Positions 1 to 6,132 of a DNA stretch of 7,236 nt are shown piece after piece. A program made the position numbers and the translations under genes. Below the pieces are notes generated by a model. The model was not told the DNA's origin. It saw only the letters and a program-made list of their open reading frames with translations, and did no database searches. Numbering within the stretch: the stretch's first letter is position 1; every line of letters starts with the position of its first letter. The stretch is from PWVB01 sp964530185. GTDB taxonomy: Bacteria > Chloroflexota > Anaerolineae > B4-G1 > SLSP01. The DNA is taken from contig CAZHBB010000134.1 in assembly GCA_964530185.1 (NCBI GenBank), positions 1 through 7,236 of the forward strand. Reading direction: 5' to 3'.

Positions 1-39
1 TGTTAGACTACACACACGCACGTCAGATCCCCTATGCGT

Positions 40-44
40 GGAGG
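40..44 (+). promoter_or_regulatory. Ribosome binding site deciding the comEA start
   Basis: GGAGG lies 8 bases before GTG 53 and only 2 bases before ATG 47. It falls inside the reading frame if GTG 38 were the start, and no purine-rich site precedes GTG 38. This favours GTG 53 as the initiator. Confidence 0.5.
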
Positions 45-52
45 CCATGAGG

Positions 53-805
53 GTGGCACTGAGTGGTGATGCACATGCCGATCCTGATCGCATGTCCCTC
101 TCAGCGGTTGAGAAGGCGCGACGGGCGCGTGTCGAAGCGTTGTTACGCATCCACGCTCAGGCCAGGGCAGATGCTTACGCCGATGCCTTGGCTCGGGCGC
201 GGCGTCGCCTGCGGGGATATGTGGCAGCTCTGGTGCTGTTGAGCTTTGGAGTCGGCATTGTGATTGGGGCTTACGGCTTGCCAGCAGACCCTCTCCCGCA
301 GGTGGCGTGCACTGCGCCGACACCGGCTTACGAGCCACCGGCCTTTGCCAGGCTGCCCATGGATGACGCGCAGGCATCGTGGCCGCTCCGGGTTTATGTG
401 AGTGGTGCTGTGGCGCGGGCTCAGGTAGTTACCGTGCCGGTTGGAAGCCGGGTCGCCGATGTGCTGGAGGCGGCAGGTGGACCTCGCCCAGAGGCTGACC
501 TCGAGGCGCTCAATCTAGCGGCGGCTGTGGCCGATGGTCAGCATGTCATCGTGCCCACTCGAATGGTGGCGTCGCCTGTCCCGCAGGCGACCGCTACGTT
601 ACCTGTTGTGCTGATCGATCTCAATACGGCATCGGCGGCGGAGTTGGAGGGGTTGCCCTACATTGGGGCCAGTCGCGCGGCTGAGATTGTCGCCTATCGT
701 GAGGCGCATGGTCCGTTTCGCAAACCCGAGGATCTGCTGGCCGTGCCAGGTATCGGCCCAACGATTTATGCACGCATCAAGTCTCTGGTGACCGTCGGGC
801 CGTGA
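53..805 (+). CDS. comEA: ComEA-like competence protein, SLBB plus helix-hairpin-helix DNA-binding domains
   Basis: Probable membrane-anchored DNA receptor for natural transformation; ComEA proteins bind incoming double-stranded DNA outside the membrane and pass it to the ComEC channel. Numbered from the upstream GTG at 38, the protein has a charged, Ala/Arg-rich N-terminus, one membrane helix (about 60-80), a linker, an SLBB domain (about 116-173, beginning LRVYVSGAV) and a C-terminal tandem helix-hairpin-helix (about 192-253, with DLNTASAAELEGLPYIG and LLAVPGIGP). That order matches full-length ComEA. I chose GTG 53 because GGAGG at 40-44 lies 8 bases before it; GTG 38, ATG 47 (only 2 bases from GGAGG) and ATG 92 are alternatives. 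No comEC is visible, but the window ends 50 bases upstream and the next gene downstream is convergent. The long, roughly 55-residue, charged segment before the membrane helix is somewhat unusual. Family assignment is firm; an actual competence role is inferred. Confidence 0.9.
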   Translation: MALSGDAHADPDRMSLSAVEKARRARVEALLRIHAQARADAYADALARARRRLRGYVAALVLLSFGVGIVIGAYGLPADPLPQVACTAPTPAYEPPAFARLPMDDAQASWPLRVYVSGAVARAQVVTVPVGSRVADVLEAAGGPRPEADLEALNLAAAVADGQHVIVPTRMVASPVPQATATLPVVLIDLNTASAAELEGLPYIGASRAAEIVAYREAHGPFRKPEDLLAVPGIGPTIYARIKSLVTVGP

Positions 806-823
806 TTCCTGCCGGGATGTTGG

Positions 824-2104
824 TCAAACCGTCGCGGTCTGCCTCTCACGTTCACGATGGGCAGCATGGGCACCCAGCACGCCTAATCCGGCACTGACGG
901 CAAAGATACCCACCGCTAACACAAAGGGATAACGCCGGTCCAACGTTGATAGTCGTCCAGCGATCCAACCGAAGGGGGAGGTCACCAGCAGCATCATCAC
1001 GCTGAGCAGTGCGGAGATCCGTGCTCGCTCTGCGGCATCCACCGTGGTCACCGTCAATTTGTCGAGCACTGTGCGCGTCAGGGGTAAGCCTACACCCTCC
1101 AGCACGGTCACCAGGATCAGAAACCAGGTTGCGCCAGCCGGTGTCAGCACCAGGAGCAACTGGCTCAGGCCGAAGATGAGGGAGCCGCCCACGAACAGCA
1201 GGTGGTCCCCTGTGGGGCTGCGTCGTGCTAGCGACTGGAGTCTGGGCATGAGAAAGAAGAAGACCAGCATCATGGTGATCGATCGCACCATGGTGTAGGA
1301 GGCCAAACGCTCGGCAGGGATCTCCAGCGTCTCGACCACCACGACCGACCAGAAAGTCTTCTGGATCACCCAGTAGATACTCATCAGCGTCATCAGCAAT
1401 CCGGTGTAGATCGTGACCGGACGCCGCACAATATGGCGTGCCACCTCGGGCAGCTCACGCAGCACGGCAAAGAGGCTCTGGTGTGCCGTCTCGCGCATGC
1501 GGATGAGTCCCTGGCGTGTCTCGGTGACCATGGCATTGGTGGCAAGGGCCTTGGATGCCATCATCACTGCCGCCAAAATGTACACGCCGCGGATCGTCGG
1601 TACCAGGCCGAAGCGGGCGATCAACGCGCCAGTTACCGGCGTCACAAGGGCTGCCACCAGACCGGCAATGGTGATCCAGGCGAACACGTCCACCAGCAGC
1701 TCGGGGTCCGTGTCCTCCACGAGCAGACAGCTCCAGGATGTGTGGACGATGCGCCAGACGCTGTTGATGACGGTCGCCAGCAGGAAGTAGGTGAAGTTCT
1801 GAGCGAAGGCCAGGAGTAGTGCCGGGATGCTCCAGGAGAGCAAGTCGAAGATCAGTGTCGTGCGCTTGCGTCCCAGCTTGTCGGTCACTGCGCCGCTCAG
1901 CAGGGTAGTGATCACCTGCAGCGCGGTGCCAATACTGGCCAGCAGCCCAAGTTCGCTATCGGTGAGCCCAAATGCCAACATGTAAATGGAGGCATAGGGG
2001 GCATAGAGGTAGAAAGGGATCCCCCACAGAGGCTCGGTTAACACGCAACCGCGTGCGTTACCGCGCAGTTTCTTTAGGCTATGGATCAGCGTTGGTGCCG
2101 TCAA
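824..2104 (-). CDS. Major facilitator superfamily transporter
   Basis: A 426-residue polytopic inner-membrane protein, probably a proton-coupled exporter or solute transporter; the substrate cannot be told from sequence. About 12 hydrophobic segments are visible. The family signature of the loop between helices 2 and 3 is intact at about 71-81 (GAVTDKLGRKR, with G71, D75, G78, R79). A hydrophilic central loop at about 195-230 (TRQGLIRMRETAHQ onward) separates the two six-helix halves. The N-terminus (LRGNARGCVLTEPLWGIP) precedes helix 1 and supports starting upstream. The start at 2104 is a TTG with only a weak GAGAG five to six bases ahead, so poor initiation is likely. The gene ends 18 bases from the convergent comEA stop with no clear terminator between. 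Its leader contains a hairpin and a candidate promoter. Superfamily is certain, substrate unknown. Confidence 0.9.
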   Translation of the reverse strand: MTAPTLIHSLKKLRGNARGCVLTEPLWGIPFYLYAPYASIYMLAFGLTDSELGLLASIGTALQVITTLLSGAVTDKLGRKRTTLIFDLLSWSIPALLLAFAQNFTYFLLATVINSVWRIVHTSWSCLLVEDTDPELLVDVFAWITIAGLVAALVTPVTGALIARFGLVPTIRGVYILAAVMMASKALATNAMVTETRQGLIRMRETAHQSLFAVLRELPEVARHIVRRPVTIYTGLLMTLMSIYWVIQKTFWSVVVVETLEIPAERLASYTMVRSITMMLVFFFLMPRLQSLARRSPTGDHLLFVGGSLIFGLSQLLLVLTPAGATWFLILVTVLEGVGLPLTRTVLDKLTVTTVDAAERARISALLSVMMLLVTSPFGWIAGRLSTLDRRYPFVLAVGIFAVSAGLGVLGAHAAHRERERQTATV

Positions 2105-2142
2105 CGTCGCTCTCTTCGCGAACTAAACTTGCTGCCTCACAC

Positions 2143-2187
2143 GGGCGCGGTCCCCGCCGTTGGATAGCAGCGGCAAGGACCGCGCCC
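2143..2187 (-). other. 45-base hairpin in the leader of the MFS gene
   Basis: A perfect 11-bp outer stem pairs GGGCGCGGTCC (2143-2153) with GGACCGCGCCC (2177-2187). A CC/AA mismatch follows, then a 7-bp inner stem (2156-2162 with 2168-2174, one G-T pair) closed by a five-base loop. No T-run follows on either strand, so it is not a standard intrinsic terminator. It sits about 40 bases upstream of the MFS start and 120 bases past the OsmC stop. It could be an mRNA leader structure, a Rho-assisted or T-less terminator for the OsmC transcript, or a protein-binding dyad. The structure is seen directly; the role is inferred. Confidence 0.6.
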
Positions 2188-2208
2188 TGTATTGACTGTA
2201 CGCGCGCT

Positions 2209-2236
2209 ATTGTACGCAAGTTTGCGCAGGGTGCAA
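2209..2236 (-). promoter_or_regulatory. Candidate promoter for the MFS gene
   Basis: On the minus strand TTGCAC (2236-2231) is followed after 16 bases by TACAAT (2214-2209), five of six matches to the -10 consensus; the -35 matches only at TTG. Transcription would begin near 2202 and give a leader of about 100 bases containing the 2143-2187 hairpin. A short dyad, CGCAA-GT-TTGCG (2215-2226), fills most of the spacer and could be an operator. Read-through from the OsmC gene is the alternative. Confidence 0.35.
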
Positions 2237-2306
2237 TGGCACCTGTGGAGACCCTACGTCGGAGGGCTCGTGTAGAGCACCATGCCGACTGCAGGGCGAG
2301 GTTCTG

Positions 2307-2789
2307 CTATACGCTCTCCGTGACGATTGGCTCGGCTGTGGCACGCTCAATGACGATGGGCTGTGCCACGACACGGGTGCGTTCGAGCAGATTGTCCTCG
2401 ACCGGGCACCGGCTGGCGACGAACTGTGCCAGCGCCTCGAGCTTTTCCGGGGGGCTATCGGATTTCATGTGTAGGGTCAGACGGATCTCCTGAAACCCCA
2501 TGCGCACCCCAGGGGCGCCCTGTGTGAAACCTGTGGGGTCCAGATCACCTTCCAGCTCAACCCAGATATCCTGAAGGTCAACCCCTTGAGCGCTGGCAAA
2601 AGCCGACGCCACGATGACCTGGCAGCCCCCCAGGGCGACCAACATGAGCTCAACGGGCGTCATTCCCGTATCACTTCCTCCTAGTTTTGGGGGCTCGTCC
2701 ATGATCACTTTGAATCCCCGGGCTTCACCTTCTACGGCTAGACCTGTCGGTAGCTTGCGTGTTGTGGCTTTGAATGTCACTGTTGGCAT
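2307..2789 (-). CDS. OsmC/Ohr-family peroxiredoxin-like protein
   Basis: A 160-residue cytoplasmic protein of the OsmC superfamily, thiol-dependent peroxidases that reduce organic hydroperoxides. The two conserved cysteines are present: Cys56 in the motif MTPVELMLVALGGC and Cys128 in SRCPVEDNL. Glu47 lies in the helix preceding the first cysteine, as in active members. The spacing and the GGC context resemble the general OsmC/YhfA-like branch more than classical Ohr, so substrate is uncertain. The start at 2789 is ATG, preceded six bases upstream by AAGGAG (2801-2796), and lies just downstream of a near-consensus promoter. The last 15 or so residues (ERATAEPIVTESV) are a short tail beyond the core fold. 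It is followed by the MFS gene on the same strand after 200 bases, probably in a separate transcript. No OsmC-type regulator gene (OhrR) is in the window. Confidence 0.9.
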   Translation of the reverse strand: MPTVTFKATTRKLPTGLAVEGEARGFKVIMDEPPKLGGSDTGMTPVELMLVALGGCQVIVASAFASAQGVDLQDIWVELEGDLDPTGFTQGAPGVRMGFQEIRLTLHMKSDSPPEKLEALAQFVASRCPVEDNLLERTRVVAQPIVIERATAEPIVTESV

Positions 2790-3098
2790 CTCGCACTCCT
2801 TTTAAACTAAATCTTTTATTATTATATACTATTTATTGTGATTGGCAAGTCCCTATTCCCGAGACGTAGTGATGTCGACGCTTGGCTAGTAGCGGGGCTG
2901 CGTTTGCATTGGGAGTGGCTTCGATCGCGCTGGATGGGCACACTGTGACGGTGTACCGGGCTGGGCCGCAGGACATGACGTCGATGCTCTGCCTTTACGA
3001 GTTGGTGGTCGACGTTCATGAAAGGGTGTTGGTGCGTGGTGAAGTCACACGACTTGAAGTGGCGTCAACGCGCCCGGCGGGAGGCAAAGTTCACCTGA
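2790..3098. other. 309-base intergenic region: promoter island plus coding-like segment
   Basis: The first 60 bases are AT-rich and hold the ribosome site and promoter of the OsmC-family gene. From about 2873 composition returns to the GC-rich norm, and the plus strand stays open from 2873 across the rest of the region, with no stop until it is deep inside the antisense of the GNAT gene. Its translation from a possible TTG at 2882 reads protein-like (for example HTVTVYRAGPQDMTSMLCLYE) with third positions mostly G or C, but there is no ribosome site and no family I recognise. It may be a gene remnant or a chance open frame. No terminator with a T-run was seen after the GNAT gene. Confidence 0.5.
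2821..2848 (-). promoter_or_regulatory. Strong sigma-70 type promoter of the OsmC-family gene
   Basis: On the minus strand TTGCCA (2848-2843, five of six matches to -35) is followed after 16 bases by a perfect TATAAT (2826-2821). The predicted start near 2814 leaves a leader of roughly 25 bases containing the AAGGAG ribosome site. The surrounding 2800-2845 is very AT-rich compared with the rest of the window, as expected of a strong promoter. I could not make out a convincing operator palindrome. Confidence 0.7.
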
Positions 3099-3818
3099 TC
3101 ACACCGCGTTCAGCGGCTTTATCATGCGGTAAAGCCCGCCGTATCCCAGGCGACGTGCCAGGGTGGGGATGTGGATGGCCTCCACCACACGGTAGCCCAG
3201 GCGCATATAGAGTCGGCAGGCGCGTTCGTTATTGATCTCGACTGTCAGGGCGCAGGCGTGCAGTCCGAGCGCGACGGCCTGGGCCTCGGCATGGCGTAGC
3301 AGCCGTGTCCCTATGCCTCGCCCGCGCATTGTCGACAGGACAGCGACTGCGTCAATGAAGTACTGTCCAGGTTCGGCCTCTTTGATGCCAATCAAAGGCA
3401 TGCTCCGCCATATGAAACGGGTCAACCCCCACACCCCGCACACGCGCAGGATTTGGCGTGCCGTGGTCAGCCGGAGCTTCTGCATCGTGTAGTAGGGGTA
3501 GGCGATCAGGAGACCACAGATCCCTCCTGCCCCTTCGGCCACGGTGGCGAACTGGTAGCTGAACCGATTGGCATCTCGGGCGAAGAGGCGGCGCAGGATG
3601 TCCTGGGCTTGGGTGGCATCGTCAGTGCCGAGGAGATAGTCGGCCATGGGCCCCAGCGTGGCGTAGAGGAGCCGAGCTGCCAATGGGGCGTCCTCCGGGC
3701 GGGCATGTCGTAGTCTCAGTCCGTTGCAGGTGGACAAGCTCGTTGAGCCGGCTGGGCGCTCACTGGATGGAGACTCCCTGCGTGGCTCAGCCGGCCGAGG
3801 CTTCGGGTCCACTCCCAT
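3099..3818 (-). CDS. GNAT-family N-acetyltransferase
   Basis: A 239-residue cytoplasmic enzyme predicted to transfer an acetyl group from acetyl-CoA to an amine; the acceptor is unknown. Residues 1-32 are Pro/Arg/Ser-rich and probably disordered. The GNAT fold starts at about 34 (LRLRHARPEDAPLAARLL). The acetyl-CoA pyrophosphate-binding loop is clear at 165-172 (RGRGIGTR) after the beta-4 strand FIDAVAV, and motif B follows at 193-209 (VEINNERACRLYMRLGY). An insert of about 40 residues at 108-148 (YYTMQKLRLTT onward), partly hydrophobic, is longer than in minimal GNATs. The ATG at 3818 follows the UroD-like stop by nine bases, and its ribosome site overlaps that stop, so the two are very likely co-translated. 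A start further inside, past the disordered tail, cannot be excluded. Family firm, substrate unknown. Confidence 0.88.
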   Translation of the reverse strand: MGVDPKPRPAEPRRESPSSERPAGSTSLSTCNGLRLRHARPEDAPLAARLLYATLGPMADYLLGTDDATQAQDILRRLFARDANRFSYQFATVAEGAGGICGLLIAYPYYTMQKLRLTTARQILRVCGVWGLTRFIWRSMPLIGIKEAEPGQYFIDAVAVLSTMRGRGIGTRLLRHAEAQAVALGLHACALTVEINNERACRLYMRLGYRVVEAIHIPTLARRLGYGGLYRMIKPLNAV

Positions 3819-3823
3819 CCGCC

Positions 3824-3828
3824 CCTCC
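3824..3828 (-). promoter_or_regulatory. Ribosome binding site of the GNAT gene overlapping the upstream stop
   Basis: On the minus strand GGAGG occupies 3828-3824, five bases ahead of the ATG at 3818. Its first G is also the last base of the TAG stop (3830-3828) of the UroD-like gene. This arrangement implies translational coupling between the two proteins. Confidence 0.7.
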
Positions 3829-4847
3829 TATCTGCGATAAGCCCGTCCCGTCTCCATGAAAGCTGCGATGTTTTCAAGAGGGGTCTTCTGTGGGAGATCG
3901 CAGCCGGTGCTGAGCACAAAGTTGTCGTAAGGTGCCATTTGCTCCAGCAGCGCTGAGGTCTCATCCGCTACCTCGGCCGGCGTCCCATGGAGGATGCTTC
4001 CGGTTGGATTCACGTTGCCAATCAGGATGACGTCCGGAGGAACCCGCGCCGCGATAGCGGGCAGATCGATCCCCGCCTCGGCCGAGTCCAGGCTGAGCCC
4101 GTCGACGCCAGCCTCCACCATCGCATCGATGAGATGGGTCGCGTTGCCGCACACGTGGTAGAGCGTGGCGGCGCCTGCCCCGCGACAGGCCGCTGCAATT
4201 TCCCGTACGTACTCTGCTGAAAAGCGACGGAAAGAGGCTGCTCCAAGCATCACTGCGCTAGGCTCCAGGACACAGATGACCTGGGCGCCAGCGGCAACGA
4301 GTTGTCGGACATAGGTGAGGGCTGCGTCAGTGGCCAGTCGGCATAGCCGGGCCAGTCGGGAGGGGTCAAGAACTGTGGCCATCGCTGCCTCCTCGGCGCC
4401 CATGATGAGAGCAGCTAACGTATAAGGGCCGGTGACGTAAGCGCCGCGTAACGTGGAGGGTGCCAGAGTCAATGCCATCAGGCGTACTGCGGCGGCATAT
4501 CCCTGGAGCCGGGTGTCCCAAGTGATGTCGAGGGCCCCCATACGCTCTAAATCTTCCTCGGTGAGCGGTTCGTGCTGGACCGTGGGACTATCATCGACGG
4601 GAAAAACAGTCGGTAGCCCCAATGCGTTGGCCTCGACGGAGAGGTCCATGAACGTAAAGATGAGGTCTGGTTCAAAGGTCTCAGCTAGAGCCTTGAGAGT
4701 ACGGACTTGCTCCTGAACGTTCTGTTGAGCCAGTTTGATCGTGCTGCCGGTGAGAGTCAGGCCAGGGAACCCCATGAGAGGGGCTACCAGGCGGCGCCGT
4801 TTTACAAGGGCGTCTTCCAGTAGATGATGGAGGGGAGTTTCGAGCAT
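3828..4847 (-). CDS. UroD-fold methyltransferase-like protein (MtaA/MtbA/CmuA type)
   Basis: A 339-residue TIM-barrel protein of the uroporphyrinogen decarboxylase superfamily. Features point to the zinc-dependent corrinoid methyltransferase branch (methylcobamide:CoM methyltransferase type) rather than haem synthesis. The N-terminus reads APLMGFPGL instead of the RQAGRY arginine motif of HemE. The zinc-ligand pattern His-X-Cys then distant Cys is present as His231 and Cys233 (YHVCGN) and Cys316 (STGCDLP). GNVNPTGSILHGTP (about 277-290) is the typical penultimate strand and loop. Members transfer methyl groups between a methyl-corrinoid protein and a thiol acceptor. No corrinoid-binding protein or partner methyltransferase lies in the window, so the real substrate is open. 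The ATG at 4847 follows AAGGAA by six bases. The gene forms an operon with the downstream GNAT acetyltransferase. Superfamily firm; branch likely; reaction inferred. Confidence 0.85.
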   Translation of the reverse strand: MLETPLHHLLEDALVKRRRLVAPLMGFPGLTLTGSTIKLAQQNVQEQVRTLKALAETFEPDLIFTFMDLSVEANALGLPTVFPVDDSPTVQHEPLTEEDLERMGALDITWDTRLQGYAAAVRLMALTLAPSTLRGAYVTGPYTLAALIMGAEEAAMATVLDPSRLARLCRLATDAALTYVRQLVAAGAQVICVLEPSAVMLGAASFRRFSAEYVREIAAACRGAGAATLYHVCGNATHLIDAMVEAGVDGLSLDSAEAGIDLPAIAARVPPDVILIGNVNPTGSILHGTPAEVADETSALLEQMAPYDNFVLSTGCDLPQKTPLENIAAFMETGRAYRR

Positions 4848-4919
4848 TTTGCATTCCTTGTTACTGTCGTGTCTTCAATAGGGTGGTTGTCGTCTAAGAT
4901 TTGGGCGACTGTGATTATC

Positions 4920-4928
4920 TCTATACCA
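4920..4928 (-). promoter_or_regulatory. Possible extended -10 promoter of the UroD-GNAT operon
   Basis: On the minus strand TGGTATAGA (4928-4920) fits an extended -10 element (TG, one base, then TATAGA), directly followed by GATAAT as an alternative -10. No good -35 is found at 16-18 bases. It lies about 75 bases upstream of the ATG at 4847, inside the locally AT-richer divergent region 4848-5048. Confidence 0.3.
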
Positions 4929-4962
4929 TGTGCTAAACATCATTTTACCTGTATTGCCTGTG

Positions 4963-4991
4963 TTGTCACTGGCATGATTGGTTGATACACA
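4963..4991 (+). promoter_or_regulatory. Possible promoter of the HAD-ACT operon
   Basis: TTGTCA (4963-4968, five of six matches to -35) is followed after 17 bases by TACACA (4986-4991), a weak -10 with three matches. It is the best plus-strand candidate I saw in the divergent region ahead of the HAD gene, but the -10 is poor. Confidence 0.2.
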
Positions 4992-5069
4992 CCTTGCGTA
5001 AGAAGATGCCCTCTTTCACTTGAGCCTCTGTCGTGGTGTCGCCAGCAATTGGTGTTAGAATGGTTCTCC

Positions 5070-5735
5070 ATGCTCTTCTTTGACCTTGATGACACACTGG
5101 TAGATGATAGTGGAGCAGCCGCGGCGGCCGTGCGGGCGTTGTACATTGCCTATCGTGACCGGATCCAGGACAGCCTGGAGGCGTTCACGCTCCGCTGGCG
5201 ACTGGCAGGACGAGTGGCCTTCACGGCGTATCTGGAAGGTCACGTGAGTTACCGCGAGCAGGGAAGGGTTCGCGTGCGCACGGCTTTTGGCTGTCCGCTG
5301 ACCGATGTAGAGGCGGACGGGATCTTTGAGGCCTATCTGGATTACTATGACGCGAACCTCCGGGTCTTTCCCGATGTGATGCCTCTTCTGAGGGCGTTGG
5401 GGGATCGCCCGCTGGGGATCATCACCAACGGGGCACCAGGACGGCAGAAGGCCAAGCTGGCGCGCGTTGGCCTGCAGGGGCGCTTTGACCCCGTGGTCAC
5501 CGCAGGGGAGGTATCTATCCGCAAGCCTGATACGCGGCTCTTCCGTGTGGCTTGCGCACGCGCTGGCGTGGCGCCGGCCGAGACTATCCACGTGGGCAAT
5601 AACCTGGCCCACGACGCACAGGCGGCGCGGGCAGCAGGTCTGCGCGGCGTGTGGCTAAACCGGAACGGCGCCACCAGCGATCCGCCTTTTGCCCCCCAGA
5701 TTCGTGACCTGAGAGAACTGACCCGGCTATTGTGA
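5070..5735 (+). CDS. HAD-superfamily hydrolase (phosphatase-like, subfamily IA)
   Basis: A 221-residue cytoplasmic phosphohydrolase; the phosphorylated substrate cannot be deduced. Numbered from ATG 5070: motif I is DLDDT with nucleophile Asp5 and acid/base Asp7; an alpha-helical cap spans about 14-95 (subfamily IA pattern); motif II is GIITNG with Thr119; motif III is Lys152 in SIRKPD; motif IV reads HVGNNLAHD, where Asn177 replaces the commonly found first Asp (GDS/GDN) while Asp182 is kept. The fold resembles YjjG-like or pyrimidine-nucleotidase HADs. I chose ATG 5070 because it places MLFFDLDDT at the very N-terminus, the usual arrangement. TTG 5049 or GTG 5052 in the same frame would add 6-7 residues. 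No start has a good ribosome site. The stop is one base from the ACT-domain gene, indicating an operon. Confidence 0.88.
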   Translation: MLFFDLDDTLVDDSGAAAAAVRALYIAYRDRIQDSLEAFTLRWRLAGRVAFTAYLEGHVSYREQGRVRVRTAFGCPLTDVEADGIFEAYLDYYDANLRVFPDVMPLLRALGDRPLGIITNGAPGRQKAKLARVGLQGRFDPVVTAGEVSIRKPDTRLFRVACARAGVAPAETIHVGNNLAHDAQAARAAGLRGVWLNRNGATSDPPFAPQIRDLRELTRLL

Positions 5736-5736
5736 C

Positions 5737-6132
5737 ATGATGGCACATAGGCACACGTTGACTGTCCTCTCTGTAGAGCTGGCGGTGTGCAGGCTGGATC
5801 CCAGCGCTGTGGTCCCGGAGTGGGCCTGGCACGGGTCCTTTGTCTCACTGACCCGCACCCCCGAGGAGTTGTCGGCTATCTGCGAAGTGGATGCCGCACC
5901 GCAGGATGCGCACTGTGTCCGTGGCTGGCGCGCACTCCGGGTGGAGGGCCCGCTGCCCCTCGACATGGTAGGGGTGCTCGCGTCACTGACGACGACATTG
6001 GCGCAGGCTGGGGTGAGCGTTTTCACCATTTCGACCTATGATACCGATTATCTGTTGGTGCGCCTTGTGGAGCTGCCGCGGGCGATTGCAGCACTCCGCC
6101 AAGCCGGGCATCGGTTGGCGCACGAAGGCTAG
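5737..6132 (+). CDS. ACT-domain protein, CASTOR/COG3603-like
   Basis: A 131-residue small cytoplasmic protein made of two ACT-like halves, belonging to the family that in eukaryotes gave the CASTOR arginine-sensor domains. Its hallmark is ISTYDTDYLLV (98-108), preceded by the helix GVLASLTTTLAQAGVSVF (79-96); the conserved WRALRVEGPLPLD lies at about 64-76. ACT domains bind amino acids or other small ligands, so a ligand-sensing or regulatory role is likely, but the ligand is unknown. Starts are paired ATGs at 5737 and 5740; I use the first, one base after the HAD stop, consistent with translational coupling since no strong ribosome site is present. The end overlaps the stop of the convergent membrane-hydrolase gene in a shared CTAG. 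Family assignment is good. Confidence 0.85.
   Translation: MMAHRHTLTVLSVELAVCRLDPSAVVPEWAWHGSFVSLTRTPEELSAICEVDAAPQDAHCVRGWRALRVEGPLPLDMVGVLASLTTTLAQAGVSVFTISTYDTDYLLVRLVELPRAIAALRQAGHRLAHEG

Noticed and set aside
10..21. Short CA-repeat near the left edge (ACACACACGCAC)
   Set aside because: Too short to be a meaningful repeat and without visible function.
3..377. Minus-strand open frame of 124 codons opposite comEA
   Set aside because: It lies antisense to the membrane and linker region of a clear ComEA; its translation is Pro/Arg/His-rich with no recognisable domain.
2143..2187. Hairpin as an intrinsic terminator or T-box element
   Set aside because: There is no T-run on either side, and although GGGGACCGCG on the minus strand faintly resembles the T-box consensus, the TGG core and upstream specifier stems are not recognisable.
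3828..4847. Haem-synthesis uroporphyrinogen decarboxylase (HemE)
   Set aside because: The conserved N-terminal RQAGRY motif is absent and zinc-ligand residues of the methyltransferase branch are present.
4848..5048. Cobalamin riboswitch ahead of the UroD-like methyltransferase
   Set aside because: A corrinoid-linked enzyme made this worth checking, but I found no GCCACTG-type B12 box in the leader; GCCAGTGAC on the minus strand is only a partial match.
5055..5848. Two long minus-strand open frames opposite the HAD gene
   Set aside because: The HAD motifs are intact on the plus strand; the antisense translations are low-quality and a by-product of GC-rich codon use.
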